NCBI GenBank assembly: GCA_045544515.1
Contig: JAZPZD010000019.1
Span: forward strand, 160,947-224,946
DNA length: 64,000 nt
Source: RGIG8748 sp045544515
Lineage (GTDB): Bacteria; Bacillota; Clostridia; UMGS1810
Reading direction: 5' to 3'
Shown: positions 41,871 through 48,672 of the stretch, piece after piece
Layout of the letters: each line of letters starts with the position of its first letter
Position numbering within the stretch: the stretch's first letter is position 1
Made by a program: the position numbers and the translations under genes
Notes under the pieces: model-generated
Databases searched by the model: none
What the model saw: only the letters and a program-made list of their open reading frames with translations
What the model was told of the DNA's origin: nothing

Positions 41871-43229
41871 ATGAATCTTATCTACAATGTAGATGACAAA
41901 CCAAAGTTTGGACAGCTTATCATTTTTGCTATCCAGCAGCTTCTCGCCATTATGGCAGCAACTCTTGTTGTTCCTGTAATCATCGGTAACGGTATGAGCC
42001 CCGCGGCAGCACTTTTCGGTGCAGGTATTGGTACACTTGTTTATGTACTCTTTACCAAGAAGAAAAGTCCTGTTTTCTTGGGCTCATCTTTTGCTTTCTT
42101 AGGCTCAATGGCTGCGGCATTTGCCGGCGGTGTTTCTATGAGTTTGGGATATGCAGGTCTTATCCTTGGTGCAATATTTGCAGGTCTTGTATATGTTGTA
42201 ATTGCACTGGTTGTTAAATGTGTTGGCGTTAAGTGGATAGACAAACTTATGCCTGCTGTTGTTATCGGACCTACTGTTGCTATAATCGGTCTTTCGCTTG
42301 CAGGAAATGCTGTTGGCGATATATTAAAGGGCAATGTGGCGGTTGAAGGCGTTCAGCTTGCAAATCCCTTTATCTGCCTCTTGTGCGGACTTGTTACACT
42401 CTTTACAGTAATGGCTTGCTCCACATATGGCAAAAAGATGGCAAGACTTATCCCCTTTATTTTGGGTATTCTTGCAGGATATGTTGTTGCACTTATTCTT
42501 ACATTAATCGGTAAGGCTGCCGGAATTGATGCAATACAGGTTCTTGACACTACACCGCTTACTTCGCTTTTTGCGGACGGTGTTACACTTAAAACATTTA
42601 TCACAATCCCCGATTTTACATTCCTTACCGCATACAAAGGTATCGGTGAAATCAACGGTTCTTATGTAGCAACTATTGCAGTTGCATATGTACCTGTTGC
42701 ATTTGTTGTTTTTGCAGAACATATTGCAGACCACAAAAACATTTCTTCAATTATCGGAAAAGATTTACTTGAAGAACCCGGTCTTCACAGAACACTTTTG
42801 GGTGACGGTATCGGTTCTATGGCGGGTGCCCTCTTTGGCGGATGCCCCAACACCACATACGGCGAGTCCGTTGGTTGTGTAGCTATAACCAAAAACGCAT
42901 CAGTTGCCACTATAATCGCTGCTGCTATCGGTGCTATTATCATCTCGTTTGTGTCTCCGTTTGTTGCTTTTGTTAACTCTATCCCCTCCTGTGTAATGGG
43001 TGGAGTATGTATGGCACTCTATGGATTTATCGCAGTAAGCGGTCTTAGAATGTTTAAGAATTTGGATTTGGACGACAACAGAAACCTCTTTGTTGTCAGC
43101 GTAATCCTTATTGCTGGAATCGGCGGTCTCAGCCTTACATTCGGCAAGGTAACCCTTACTTCGATTGCTTGTGCACTTATACTTGGTATTATTACAAATC
43201 TCATTTTATCAAAGAAAAAAGAAGACTAA
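41871..43229 (+). CDS. NCS2-family uracil (uracil-xanthine) permease
   Basis: A 452-residue membrane protein with about 14 helices, a nucleobase/cation symporter of the NCS2 family. FAIQQLLAIMAATLVVP near the start and FAEHIADHKNISSIIGKDL, with its conserved Glu and His, are family segments. FGGCPNTTYGESVG is the second signature, and its NTTYGE form is that of UraA-type uracil carriers. AAAAGGAGTGG precedes the ATG at 41871. It stands alone between its own promoter and terminator, next to tRNA-Thr. Confidence 0.93.
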   Translation: MNLIYNVDDKPKFGQLIIFAIQQLLAIMAATLVVPVIIGNGMSPAAALFGAGIGTLVYVLFTKKKSPVFLGSSFAFLGSMAAAFAGGVSMSLGYAGLILGAIFAGLVYVVIALVVKCVGVKWIDKLMPAVVIGPTVAIIGLSLAGNAVGDILKGNVAVEGVQLANPFICLLCGLVTLFTVMACSTYGKKMARLIPFILGILAGYVVALILTLIGKAAGIDAIQVLDTTPLTSLFADGVTLKTFITIPDFTFLTAYKGIGEINGSYVATIAVAYVPVAFVVFAEHIADHKNISSIIGKDLLEEPGLHRTLLGDGIGSMAGALFGGCPNTTYGESVGCVAITKNASVATIIAAAIGAIIISFVSPFVAFVNSIPSCVMGGVCMALYGFIAVSGLRMFKNLDLDDNRNLFVVSVILIAGIGGLSLTFGKVTLTSIACALILGIITNLILSKKKED

Positions 43230-43247
43230 TTATAATTAGCTTTACCC

Positions 43248-43272
43248 ACCCCGTACACAAAATGTACGGGGT
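43248..43272 (+). terminator. Terminator after the uracil permease gene
   Basis: A perfect 10-pair stem (ACCCCGTACA with its complement) around CAAAA, followed by ATTTTTTT. Confidence 0.9.
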
Positions 43273-43299
43273 ATTTTTTTGCCTTTTTCCAAATTTGTA

Positions 43300-43327
43300 A
43301 CAATATTTATATGCATTACATAAACTA
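43300..43327 (+). promoter_or_regulatory. Possible mother-cell sigma (SigK/SigE-like) promoter of the cotJ operon
   Basis: CATAAACTA at 43319-43327 matches the SigK -10 pattern CATAnnnTA, with AC at 43300-43301 at about the right distance as a -35 element. It lies 30 bases before cotJA. No vegetative promoter is seen here. The short motif makes this a weak call. Confidence 0.35.
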
Positions 43328-43356
43328 ATTATGAACAAATATTTGGAGGTGTTACA

Positions 43357-43533
43357 ATGGATAAAGTTTTTGCCACAACAAATCCCAGATTAGGATTTGT
43401 ATATGTTCCCTATCAGCACTTTAGAAATCTGTATGATTTAAAAGATGCCTTAAAAAACGGGACGATATTTAAAGAACTTAATATTCCTTTTTCGGAATAT
43501 GCTTCAAAACCTATTATGAATCCATTTAAATAA
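43357..43533 (+). CDS. cotJA: Spore coat-associated protein CotJA
   Basis: A 58-residue CotJA. The core VYVPYQHFRNLYDLKDALKN followed by GTIFKELNIPF is the family signature. It is the first gene of the cotJABC operon, made in the mother cell and placed in the spore coat. TTTGGAGGTGTTACA precedes the ATG. cotJB follows after 14 bases. Confidence 0.93.
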   Translation: MDKVFATTNPRLGFVYVPYQHFRNLYDLKDALKNGTIFKELNIPFSEYASKPIMNPFK

Positions 43534-43547
43534 GGAGTGAACTTTAA

Positions 43548-43994
43548 ATGATATATCCCAAAAATCCGTTTTGTCCAATGACAGATGATTGCCACTGTCA
43601 TCAAAATGGCTCAAATAACGGCAATAACAATGAAAATGGCGGAAACAATATGTTCCCCGACAATATGTATTGCCCGGGAAATAACGGCAACAGCAATAAT
43701 AACGATAACAACTGTGATTGCAATAACAACAATGGTAATGACAACACTACAAGAGAAGAAATGTTAAAGCGTATATCCGAACTCGACTTTGCCATTACGG
43801 ATCTAAATCTCTATCTTGATACTCATCCGGAATGTGCAGAGGCATTGGAAATGCTTACAAAACTTGCTGCAACCTGCAAGAGCCTGAAAGCTGATTATGT
43901 AAGGAAATACGGACCGCTTATGGTAACAGATGTAGAAAACGAAACACCATTTAGCTGGGTATCACCCAAGCATAAATGGCCCTGGCAGATGTAG
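43548..43994 (+). CDS. cotJB: Spore coat protein CotJB with an N-terminal Asn-rich extension
   Basis: A 148-residue protein. The last 80 or so residues are a normal CotJB domain (REEMLKRISELDFAITDLNL, HPECAEALE, and a Trp-rich end with KHKWPWQM). Before it, about residues 20-66 are an Asn/Gly-rich, Cys-containing stretch (for example NNGNNNENGGNN) that ordinary CotJB proteins lack; they are near 85-90 residues. Such low-complexity regions are known in exposed coat proteins. AAGGAGTGAACTTTAA precedes the ATG. cotJC follows after 13 bases. Confidence 0.92.
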   Translation: MIYPKNPFCPMTDDCHCHQNGSNNGNNNENGGNNMFPDNMYCPGNNGNSNNNDNNCDCNNNNGNDNTTREEMLKRISELDFAITDLNLYLDTHPECAEALEMLTKLAATCKSLKADYVRKYGPLMVTDVENETPFSWVSPKHKWPWQM

Positions 43995-44007
43995 GAGGTA
44001 GATAGTT

Positions 44008-44226
44008 ATGTGGAAATATGAAAAAAAATTAATGTATCCTGTAAAGGTAAAAAACAAAAATCCCCGTCTTGCCCAGATAATTCTTAGCCAGTATGGTGGA
44101 CCAGACGGCGAGCTTACAGCATCTCTTAGATATTTAAGCCAAAGATTTTCTATGCCCACGCCCGAAACGCAGGGCTTATTAAACGACATCGGCAACGAAG
44201 AATATGTACCGCTATGTTATCAATGA
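44008..44226 (+). pseudogene. cotJC: CotJC, 5' fragment truncated at the prophage junction
   Basis: The first 66 codons read as CotJC, the manganese-catalase-like coat protein: MWKYEKKLMYPVKV, then LAQIILSQYGGPDGEL, then LLNDIGNEEY. Full CotJC has about 190 residues and continues here with a metal-binding AHLEM segment. Instead the frame goes on for six foreign codons and stops at 44226. The change falls where base composition shifts and prophage genes begin. The rest of cotJC should lie beyond the right end of the prophage. GGAGGTAGATAGTT precedes the ATG. Confidence 0.88.
44190..44212. other. Inferred left attachment site (attL) of the prophage inside cotJC
   Basis: Identity to the CotJC family ends after GAAGAATAT (44197-44205). 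The crossover core should lie within or just before this point. The partner copy (attR) is outside the window, so the exact core cannot be defined from this sequence. Confidence 0.55.
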
Positions 44227-44564
44227 GAAACGCCGTCCTGTTTCGGGGCGTGTGTCTGCGCCGATATATGTGTACTCTTATCTCCTTTACTCTTTTTTAG
44301 TCTTATATACTATACTATACTTTGCGGATTGATTTCCCGAAAATCGCCGCAAATCCCGTTTTGGTGTCTTTTTCGGGTCGGAAACTCGGTTTTCGGGGAG
44401 AAAACCCCTCTTGCGAGAGGTTTCTGTCCCGATTATACCTTTTTCGTGAGTCTGCGAAAATGGTGCTTTTTGGTGTGCTTTATGCGTCTTCTGCGGGTGC
44501 TTTTTGTGCCTCCGATTTTTTTCGGGGAGAAAACTGCTTTTTCGGACCGAAAACTATCCTTTTA
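44227..44564. other. Gene-free junction region of the prophage
   Basis: No convincing gene on either strand. It holds a TATAC tandem near 44307-44321, a perfect palindrome TTTTCGG-A-CCGAAAA near 44548-44562, several related TTTTCGGGGAGAAAAC-like stretches, and a small hairpin CCTCT/AGAGG near 44405-44420. The palindrome directly follows the stop of the last minus-strand gene and may end its transcript. The other repeats could be recombinase arm sites. Confidence 0.4.
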
Positions 44565-44786
44565 TTATTTAGCCCCGTATTTCAAAGCGTGATTTGCCCG
44601 GTCTGCTACCTCTTTGAGGCAATCCTCGCAGAGGGCGATACACATACGGCTGATACGCAGTTCGTAGAGTATGTCTACCTTGCGCTTTCCGTCGTTAGGT
44701 AGAACGGTCGGCGTGTAGTTCCGCGCTCCGCAGGAGTTGCACGTGCGGATAGTGTTCTTGACGGTCGTTACCTCAATATCTTTCAT
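44565..44786 (-). CDS. Small phage protein with zinc-ribbon-like cysteines
   Basis: A 73-residue protein with CNSCGARN near the N-terminus and MCIALCEDCLKE near the C-terminus, a spacing that suggests a small zinc ribbon. No family is recognised. GGAGGTGAAGAA precedes the ATG, which overlaps the stop of the preceding gene (ATGA), so it is translationally coupled. It is the last gene before the cotJC junction. Confidence 0.75.
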   Translation of the reverse strand: MKDIEVTTVKNTIRTCNSCGARNYTPTVLPNDGKRKVDILYELRISRMCIALCEDCLKEVADRANHALKYGAK

Positions 44787-44941
44787 TTCTTCACCTCCGG
44801 CTCGTAGGTCGTCGCTTCTGCCGTTCGCGGTAGTTTGTCAAGGAGGTTGCAGGCCTCAATGAGTGCCTGTTCCTCCCGGCTCAATATCTCCTGTTGGTCT
44901 TTTATGCCGATAAGGGTTTCGACGATTTCACCGATTTTCAT
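44783..44941 (-). CDS. Small hypothetical phage protein
   Basis: A 52-residue frame (starts MKIGEIVETLIGIKDQQEIL) with mostly helical, charged character. It fits exactly between its neighbours: it starts just after the stop of the preceding gene and its TGA overlaps the ATG of the next. No function recognised. Confidence 0.65.
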   Translation of the reverse strand: MKIGEIVETLIGIKDQQEILSREEQALIEACNLLDKLPRTAEATTYEPEVKK

Positions 44942-44944
44942 TTT

Positions 44945-45451
44945 TCATACCCCCACAATCTCGTAGTCGATATTGTCTTTCATAGGCCAGCACGGCTCAC
45001 CCTCGATGTCGTTCCCGGTTGAGTCATAGAGTCTGTCGTGCCTCTGCATTGGCAAGTCGCCCGGCTCATCATATTTCCAATACTTGCCATCGGAGTCGAT
45101 AAAAACCATTCTCCGCCAACTGTCAACTTGAACAAAGCGCAGTTCCTTGACCTTTTTATAGGTCTGTGCCTCCTGGTCCTCCTGCTCACGCAGTTTGTCG
45201 AGGAGGGCTTTGACACGGTCGCTGTAATGGTAGTTGCTGTCGTAGGGGTGATAAAGCATACCGAGGACAAAAGCGATGTCCGGGGTCTTGCTCGCCCAAC
45301 CTCCGATATTCGGTCCGTAGTATTTCTCTCCGGGTTTCAGCAATTCGATTGTGTCCCCAAAGTCCATAACCTTTTCGCCGTTGATGAGTACATCTACCAT
45401 ACCCTGTGTTACCGAGCCTCTGCGTCGCTCTACCGTGATCTTGATTTCCAT
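44945..45451 (-). CDS. Hypothetical phage protein
   Basis: A 168-residue protein starting MEIKITVERRRGSVTQ, mixed alpha/beta and soluble, with many aromatic and acidic residues near the end (CWPMKDNIDYEIVGV). GGAGG lies ten bases before the ATG at 45451; upstream in-frame starts would run through the preceding gene. No family recognised. Confidence 0.7.
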   Translation of the reverse strand: MEIKITVERRRGSVTQGMVDVLINGEKVMDFGDTIELLKPGEKYYGPNIGGWASKTPDIAFVLGMLYHPYDSNYHYSDRVKALLDKLREQEDQEAQTYKKVKELRFVQVDSWRRMVFIDSDGKYWKYDEPGDLPMQRHDRLYDSTGNDIEGEPCWPMKDNIDYEIVGV

Positions 45452-45455
45452 ATCC

Positions 45456-45887
45456 TTATTCCTCCCAACCGAGTATTCTCGCCGTGGCGTTCGTAAATGC
45501 GTTTTGGAGCGCGGGGTGTGTGTCGAGGTCTTCCTGCGTGTAGCCGAGGGCTTCGAGGGTTTCCTCGTATTCGCCCGTGTACCCAAACTCGTGATTGTTC
45601 AGTTCTGTAAAGAACATATAATAGGCAAAGCCTGTCCCGGCGGTGTCCGCCTTTGCAGCTGCGTCCCGCTCCTCGCGGTGGCGGGATAGCATTTCTTTGA
45701 GTTTCGGGAGGTCGATTTTCTTGATATATCCGCCTCCGCCGATGTGGCATATCTTGTCCGTGTCGTTTTCTCCGAGTCCGAGTTTTGCAAGGCCCTCGCG
45801 GAGAGCCTTTTTATCAAACGCAAAAAACATCGGAAAGGCGTTGACCTCCTGTTGCTGTCTTTGCTTCATTTCTTCGTATGCGTTCAT
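45456..45887 (-). CDS. Conserved hypothetical phage/plasmid protein
   Basis: A 143-residue protein, MNAYEEMKQRQQQEVNAFPM at the start, with ICHIGGGGYIKKIDL and a region YYMFFTELNNHEFGYTGEYE later. Similar proteins are frequent in clostridial mobile elements, function unknown. AAGGAGGAAAACGCG precedes the ATG at 45887, which supports this start over the longer frame. Confidence 0.72.
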   Translation of the reverse strand: MNAYEEMKQRQQQEVNAFPMFFAFDKKALREGLAKLGLGENDTDKICHIGGGGYIKKIDLPKLKEMLSRHREERDAAAKADTAGTGFAYYMFFTELNNHEFGYTGEYEETLEALGYTQEDLDTHPALQNAFTNATARILGWEE

Positions 45888-45900
45888 CGCGTTTTCCTCC

Positions 45901-46251
45901 TTAATATCCAAAGTGGACGATTTTTAGATTTTCCCATTCTCCGGGGTCGAATGCTTTGAGGGCCGCAAGGAACGGCGGGACGCGCCTGTATGTCTTTGTT
46001 TCGGGCCACGCTTCGAGCCAAGAAATAATCTCCTGCAAATCACCCGCTTTGAGGTGATCGCCGTATTTGTCGGTATCGGTTGCGGTGTTGTCGTCTACGA
46101 AAATCTCAAAGTCGATAGGCTCTCTAAAAAGGTTTCTAAAACCGCTGTCCGGGGTAATATAACAAAGGTCATATTCCATAACGGGCTGTGCGTATGGACT
46201 GTTGTAATCTCCTGTTACATTGACGATGTAAATTCTGCTTTCGTATGCCAT
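45901..46251 (-). CDS. Hypothetical phage protein
   Basis: A 116-residue acidic soluble protein (MAYESRIYIVNVTG at the start, FDPGEWENLKIVHFGY at the end) with no recognised domain. GGAGGAAACATT precedes the ATG. It begins the group of five small genes that ends at the cotJC junction. A parS-like site and a terminator lie just upstream. Confidence 0.7.
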   Translation of the reverse strand: MAYESRIYIVNVTGDYNSPYAQPVMEYDLCYITPDSGFRNLFREPIDFEIFVDDNTATDTDKYGDHLKAGDLQEIISWLEAWPETKTYRRVPPFLAALKAFDPGEWENLKIVHFGY

Positions 46252-46283
46252 AATGTTTCCTCCTGTCCCTGTTCGGGGTAAAA

Positions 46284-46299
46284 TGTTTCACGTGGAACA
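46284..46299. other. parS-like ParB binding site
   Basis: TGTTTCACGTGGAACA, whose complement reads TGTTCCACGTGAAACA. That equals a form of the Firmicutes chromosomal parS consensus known from Bacillus. It lies in the untranslated interval before the 46251 gene. Confidence 0.7.
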
Positions 46300-46337
46300 T
46301 TTTTGCCCTTTTCTGCGTCGCTCTTTTGTATGAAAAA

Positions 46338-46359
46338 GCCCCGTCAATCTTGACAGGGC
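46338..46359 (-). terminator. Terminator of the small-gene unit 47313-46464
   Basis: On the minus strand GCCCTGTCA and TGACGGGGC pair (one wobble) around AGAT, followed by TTTTTC. Confidence 0.7.
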
Positions 46360-46379
46360 AAAGGGGATTGTGGTATAAT
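46350..46379 (+). promoter_or_regulatory. Plus-strand promoter-like sequence inside the prophage
   Basis: TTGACA at 46350-46355 and TATAAT at 46374-46379 (with TG in front, an extended -10) and an 18-base spacer. It points against all nearby genes and overlaps a minus-strand terminator, so it may drive an antisense RNA or be accidental. Confidence 0.4.
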
Positions 46380-46463
46380 AATAAATACCAAAGGGCTTTG
46401 TTCCTGCGGGCTTCAACGGTTTTCGCCTCTCTTTCCACGGGTCGGCGGGACCGTTGTTTTGTT

Positions 46464-46655
46464 TTATTCGGTTTTGTGCTGCGTGGCGTTGTAAACCATT
46501 GCAATTCCTTTGACAATAACGGCCGTTCTATCCTTGCCGGTCCTCCTCACACACTCATCGAGGAGATTGCTCTCGCTCTCGGAGAGTCTGATTTCGAGGC
46601 GTTTTGTTTTCGGATTGGTGGTAGGGCGGCCCATTTTCTTTTTCTTGACTTCCAA
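46464..46655 (-). CDS. Ribbon-helix-helix (CopG/Arc-like) DNA-binding protein
   Basis: A 63-residue protein. After a basic start (KKKKMGRPTTNPKTK) comes RLEIRLSESESNLLDECVRR and then an alpha-helical end, the pattern of ribbon-helix-helix repressors that bind DNA as dimers. It starts at TTG 46655 behind AAGGAGGTAATTTC. It is the last gene of a small unit that begins at the promoter near 47,390, and may regulate that unit. Confidence 0.78.
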   Translation of the reverse strand: MEVKKKKMGRPTTNPKTKRLEIRLSESESNLLDECVRRTGKDRTAVIVKGIAMVYNATQHKTE

Positions 46656-46667
46656 GAAATTACCTCC

Positions 46668-46835
46668 TTATTTGTTCTGCCAAGTTTCGAGTTTGGAGAT
46701 AATCGTGTCGAGGGAGTTCGCCTCCCGAATTGCGCCAATATCGCGCAGTTCATAAACAAGCGACATAAGGCGGTTTTTGGCTTCGTTAGCGTCGCCCTTT
46801 ATGCGTTCGATTTCGGCTCTTTTTCTTTCGCTCAT
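46668..46835 (-). CDS. Small helical phage protein
   Basis: A 55-residue charged protein beginning MSERKRAEIERIKGDANEAK, probably all alpha-helical. GGAGGCGCAGGG precedes the ATG, which overlaps the stop of the upstream gene. The TAA lies at the ribosome binding site of the next gene. No function recognised. Confidence 0.65.
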   Translation of the reverse strand: MSERKRAEIERIKGDANEAKNRLMSLVYELRDIGAIREANSLDTIISKLETWQNK

Positions 46836-47062
46836 CCCTGCGCCTCCTCTACAATTTCGAGGGTCTCGTCAAGTTTTTCGAGGGCTTCCTCCAAGCTGCC
46901 AACAACCTCCTCGGCTCTCTCGTACTTTTCCGAGCCTTGCAGATTTTCGGGCATATTATCCTTGTATTCTTCCTCATCGTCTTTGACGGACTCCAACCGC
47001 TCACGCGCTGCGCTGATGAGGTCGTAAATCTCTGCAAGTTCTTTTCTGCGGGGGTTATTCAT
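46832..47062 (-). CDS. Small acidic coiled-coil phage protein
   Basis: A 76-residue protein, MNNPRRKELAEIYDLISAAR at the start and then highly acidic helical sequence (a stretch with EEALEKLDETLEIVEEAQ), likely a coiled coil. GGAGAAATTTT precedes the ATG at 47062. Its stop overlaps the next start. Confidence 0.68.
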   Translation of the reverse strand: MNNPRRKELAEIYDLISAARERLESVKDDEEEYKDNMPENLQGSEKYERAEEVVGSLEEALEKLDETLEIVEEAQG

Positions 47063-47114
47063 AAAATTTCTCCATTTCTCTTGCCTTTTTGAAAGATTTG
47101 TGTTATAATACCTT

Positions 47115-47156
47115 ACGGAAATTGCGAGTGGCGGCAAGTACCACCCGCTTTTCCGT
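47115..47156 (-). other. Long imperfect hairpin between two small phage genes
   Basis: ACGGAAA pairs with TTTCCGT, and GCGGGTGG pairs with CCACTCGC inside it, around a 9-base loop. It lies in the intergenic interval of the small-gene unit. It has no T-run after it, so RNA processing or a protein binding site is more likely than termination. Confidence 0.4.
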
Positions 47157-47172
47157 TCCAACCGGGCCTTGC

Positions 47173-47313
47173 TTATTTATTGAGCAAGGCTCTTACCTTT
47201 TCGATAGCCTCTGTGAGGTCTTTGCTCTTTTCGAGGATTTCGAGGATTTTTCTTGTCTGATTTTCCTCTGCTTTCTCGACGAGCAACTCACCTGTGTTCA
47301 TATCGTCGTTCAT
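47173..47313 (-). CDS. Small helical phage protein
   Basis: A 46-residue protein beginning MNDDMNTGELLVEKAEENQ, likely one amphipathic helix pair. GGAAAGGAAAAGCG precedes the ATG. It is the first gene after the strong promoter at 47374-47402. No function recognised. Confidence 0.6.
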   Translation of the reverse strand: MNDDMNTGELLVEKAEENQTRKILEILEKSKDLTEAIEKVRALLNK

Positions 47314-47373
47314 CGCTTTTCCTTTCCGGCACTTGCCACCTTACTCGCCTCGGTTTCCCTTGACTGTATCTTA

Positions 47374-47402
47374 ATTATAACTTATGTACGGGCAAAAGTC
47401 AA
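47374..47402 (-). promoter_or_regulatory. Promoter of the prophage small-gene unit
   Basis: On the minus strand TTGACT (47397-47402) and TATAAT (47374-47379) with a 17-base spacer, 61 bases before the 47313 start. This is a host-type vegetative promoter, so these genes could be expressed from the silent prophage. Confidence 0.8.
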
Positions 47403-47454
47403 GTGATTTTCCAAAAATTTTTTGGATTTTTTCAAATTTTTTCGCAAAACAGAG

Positions 47455-47480
47455 AAAACCGCCACAAATAGGGCGGTTTT
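47455..47480 (-). terminator. Terminator after the lipoprotein gene
   Basis: AAAACCGCC and GGCGGTTTT form a 9-pair stem with an 8-base loop; on the minus strand it is followed by CTCTGTTTT. Confidence 0.75.
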
Positions 47481-47482
47481 TG

Positions 47483-47878
47483 TTATTTTCCGAGGGTTTC
47501 CGCAAGGCTGTCCCGGCTTTCCTGTACCTCTGACATAGCCTTGTTGCCGTATTTCGCAAAACCTACATCGTGCATTACACTCATAATGTCGGTCGATACC
47601 AACCAATCACGCCAATACTCCGTTCCGGCGAGTGTTTCGCTGCCTGTGATTTCCTTGTCGTATTCCACCTGTGCCTCCGCTTGTTCGTAAAACTCCTCCA
47701 AGCGGTCGTATGCGTCGTCGCCTGTGATTTCCCCGGCGATATATTGGTCCGCTACGCCGAGGGCGTTTTTGCCTATCTGATACATAGCGTCGCTCATATC
47801 ATCGGGTTTACCTCCTCCGCAGGAGCAGAGCGCAGCTGCGAGGGAGAATATCAATAAAAGGGCTGTTAACCGTTTCAT
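47483..47878 (-). CDS. Prophage-encoded lipoprotein
   Basis: A 131-residue protein with a signal peptide and lipobox (LAAALCSC, acylated cysteine about residue 18), followed by GGGKPDDMSD and an acidic helical domain. Prophage lipoproteins expressed from the lysogen sometimes block superinfection, but nothing in the sequence proves this. GAGGAGGAGCGT precedes the ATG. It has its own terminator, and a TATAAT box (47907-47912, extended -10, poor -35) stands just upstream, which suggests a separate unit. Confidence 0.78.
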   Translation of the reverse strand: MKRLTALLLIFSLAAALCSCGGGKPDDMSDAMYQIGKNALGVADQYIAGEITGDDAYDRLEEFYEQAEAQVEYDKEITGSETLAGTEYWRDWLVSTDIMSVMHDVGFAKYGNKAMSEVQESRDSLAETLGK

Positions 47879-47899
47879 ACGCTCCTCCTCAAATTTTGA

Positions 47900-48028
47900 T
47901 TAAAATATTATACCATAAATCCGCCACTTTTGAAATATGCCGTCCCGAAAGTCGGCATTTGCGGATTGGATTGCTTTCTTTGCCCTCTCCTGCGTCGCAG
48001 GGCGGGCGTATTTCGTCGTTTCGGGCAT
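47900..48028 (-). CDS. Possible 42-residue basic phage peptide
   Basis: A frame from ATG 48028 (behind GGAGGGACT) to TAA 47902-47900. The product (starts MPETTKYARPATQERAKKAI) is basic and helical. Its end overlaps the promoter-like sequence of the lipoprotein gene. The remainder of 47,879-48,238 holds only hairpins. No family recognised. Confidence 0.45.
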   Translation of the reverse strand: MPETTKYARPATQERAKKAIQSANADFRDGIFQKWRIYGIIF

Positions 48029-48060
48029 AGTCCCTCCGTTTCCCTTATAAACAATAAAAT

Positions 48061-48154
48061 CGCCGTAGAGGTCAAATAAATGGCTTCTACGGCGTTCTTC
48101 GTATCATATAAAAAGAAAAAGCCCCTCTACCGGGGTGATGTCCGATAGAGGGGC
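48061..48154 (-). terminator. Tandem terminators at the end of the late/lysis operon
   Basis: On the minus strand the first stem GCCCCTCTA/TAGAGGGGC (48146-48154 with 48121-48129) is followed by TTTTTCTTTTT, and the second stem CGCCGTAGA/TCTACGGCG (48086-48094 with 48061-48069) by ATTTTATT. A further GC-rich hairpin lies at 48158-48187. Together they mark the end of the long late transcript. Confidence 0.8.
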
Positions 48155-48238
48155 GGTGTCCCCGGCGGTGGCTGATGGTCCGGGGACGGCGTTCATAGTA
48201 GCACCAAAACTGTGCTGTGTATCGCCTGGGCGAGTGAT

Positions 48239-48670
48239 TTATCCCTCGGTCATATCAAGTACGCCGGGGAGCAGTACGGCGGTTTCCGTTTTCTGTACTC
48301 TGACGGTTTCCTCAATTTTTGCCGTGAGGTAATTGTTGAGGTCGCCATATACTTCTACGATAAACTGCGCGGCTGCCGGGGAGAGAATAGAAAGGGCTGT
48401 ATCTTTCGCTTTGGTGAGAGCCTCCAACTGTGCCTCTTTGGTAAAGGCGTTGTCTGCTTTCAAAGCGTCAACATAGGTCTGCGAGGTCGCTGTAACCGCG
48501 GTCGTTACCGCGTCGGTGATTTCACCGAGATACTGTTTTGCTTTCTCGCTCTCGGTCTGTGCCTGTACCTGTGCAGTCTTCTTTCGCAAGAAAGTAACGA
48601 GGTAGGCGGTAGCGAGGGGGATAGCGACGGATAAAATGCCCTGCAAAAGGGTGAACAAAAATTCTTTCAT
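48239..48670 (-). CDS. Phage holin, LLH family
   Basis: A 143-residue protein with one N-terminal membrane helix (LFTLLQGILSVAIPLATAYL), then a charged alpha-helical region. This is the layout of the LLH holin family (Phage_holin_6_1), which permeabilises the membrane so that the endolysin can reach the wall. It lies directly after the endolysin and a small Cys-rich gene. The start is ATG 48670 with an AGGAGAAATAACT site. Confidence 0.82.
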   Translation of the reverse strand: MKEFLFTLLQGILSVAIPLATAYLVTFLRKKTAQVQAQTESEKAKQYLGEITDAVTTAVTATSQTYVDALKADNAFTKEAQLEALTKAKDTALSILSPAAAQFIVEVYGDLNNYLTAKIEETVRVQKTETAVLLPGVLDMTEG

Positions 48671-48672
48671 AG

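Noticed and set aside
44322..44702. Plus-strand frame of 126 codons at the prophage junction
   Set aside because: No start signal; rich in Phe and Leu from T-rich DNA, and it runs into a gene on the opposite strand.
46326..47027. Open frame of 233 codons on the plus strand in the prophage
   Set aside because: It lies opposite four well-packed minus-strand genes with good ribosome binding sites, has no site of its own and reads as low-quality sequence.
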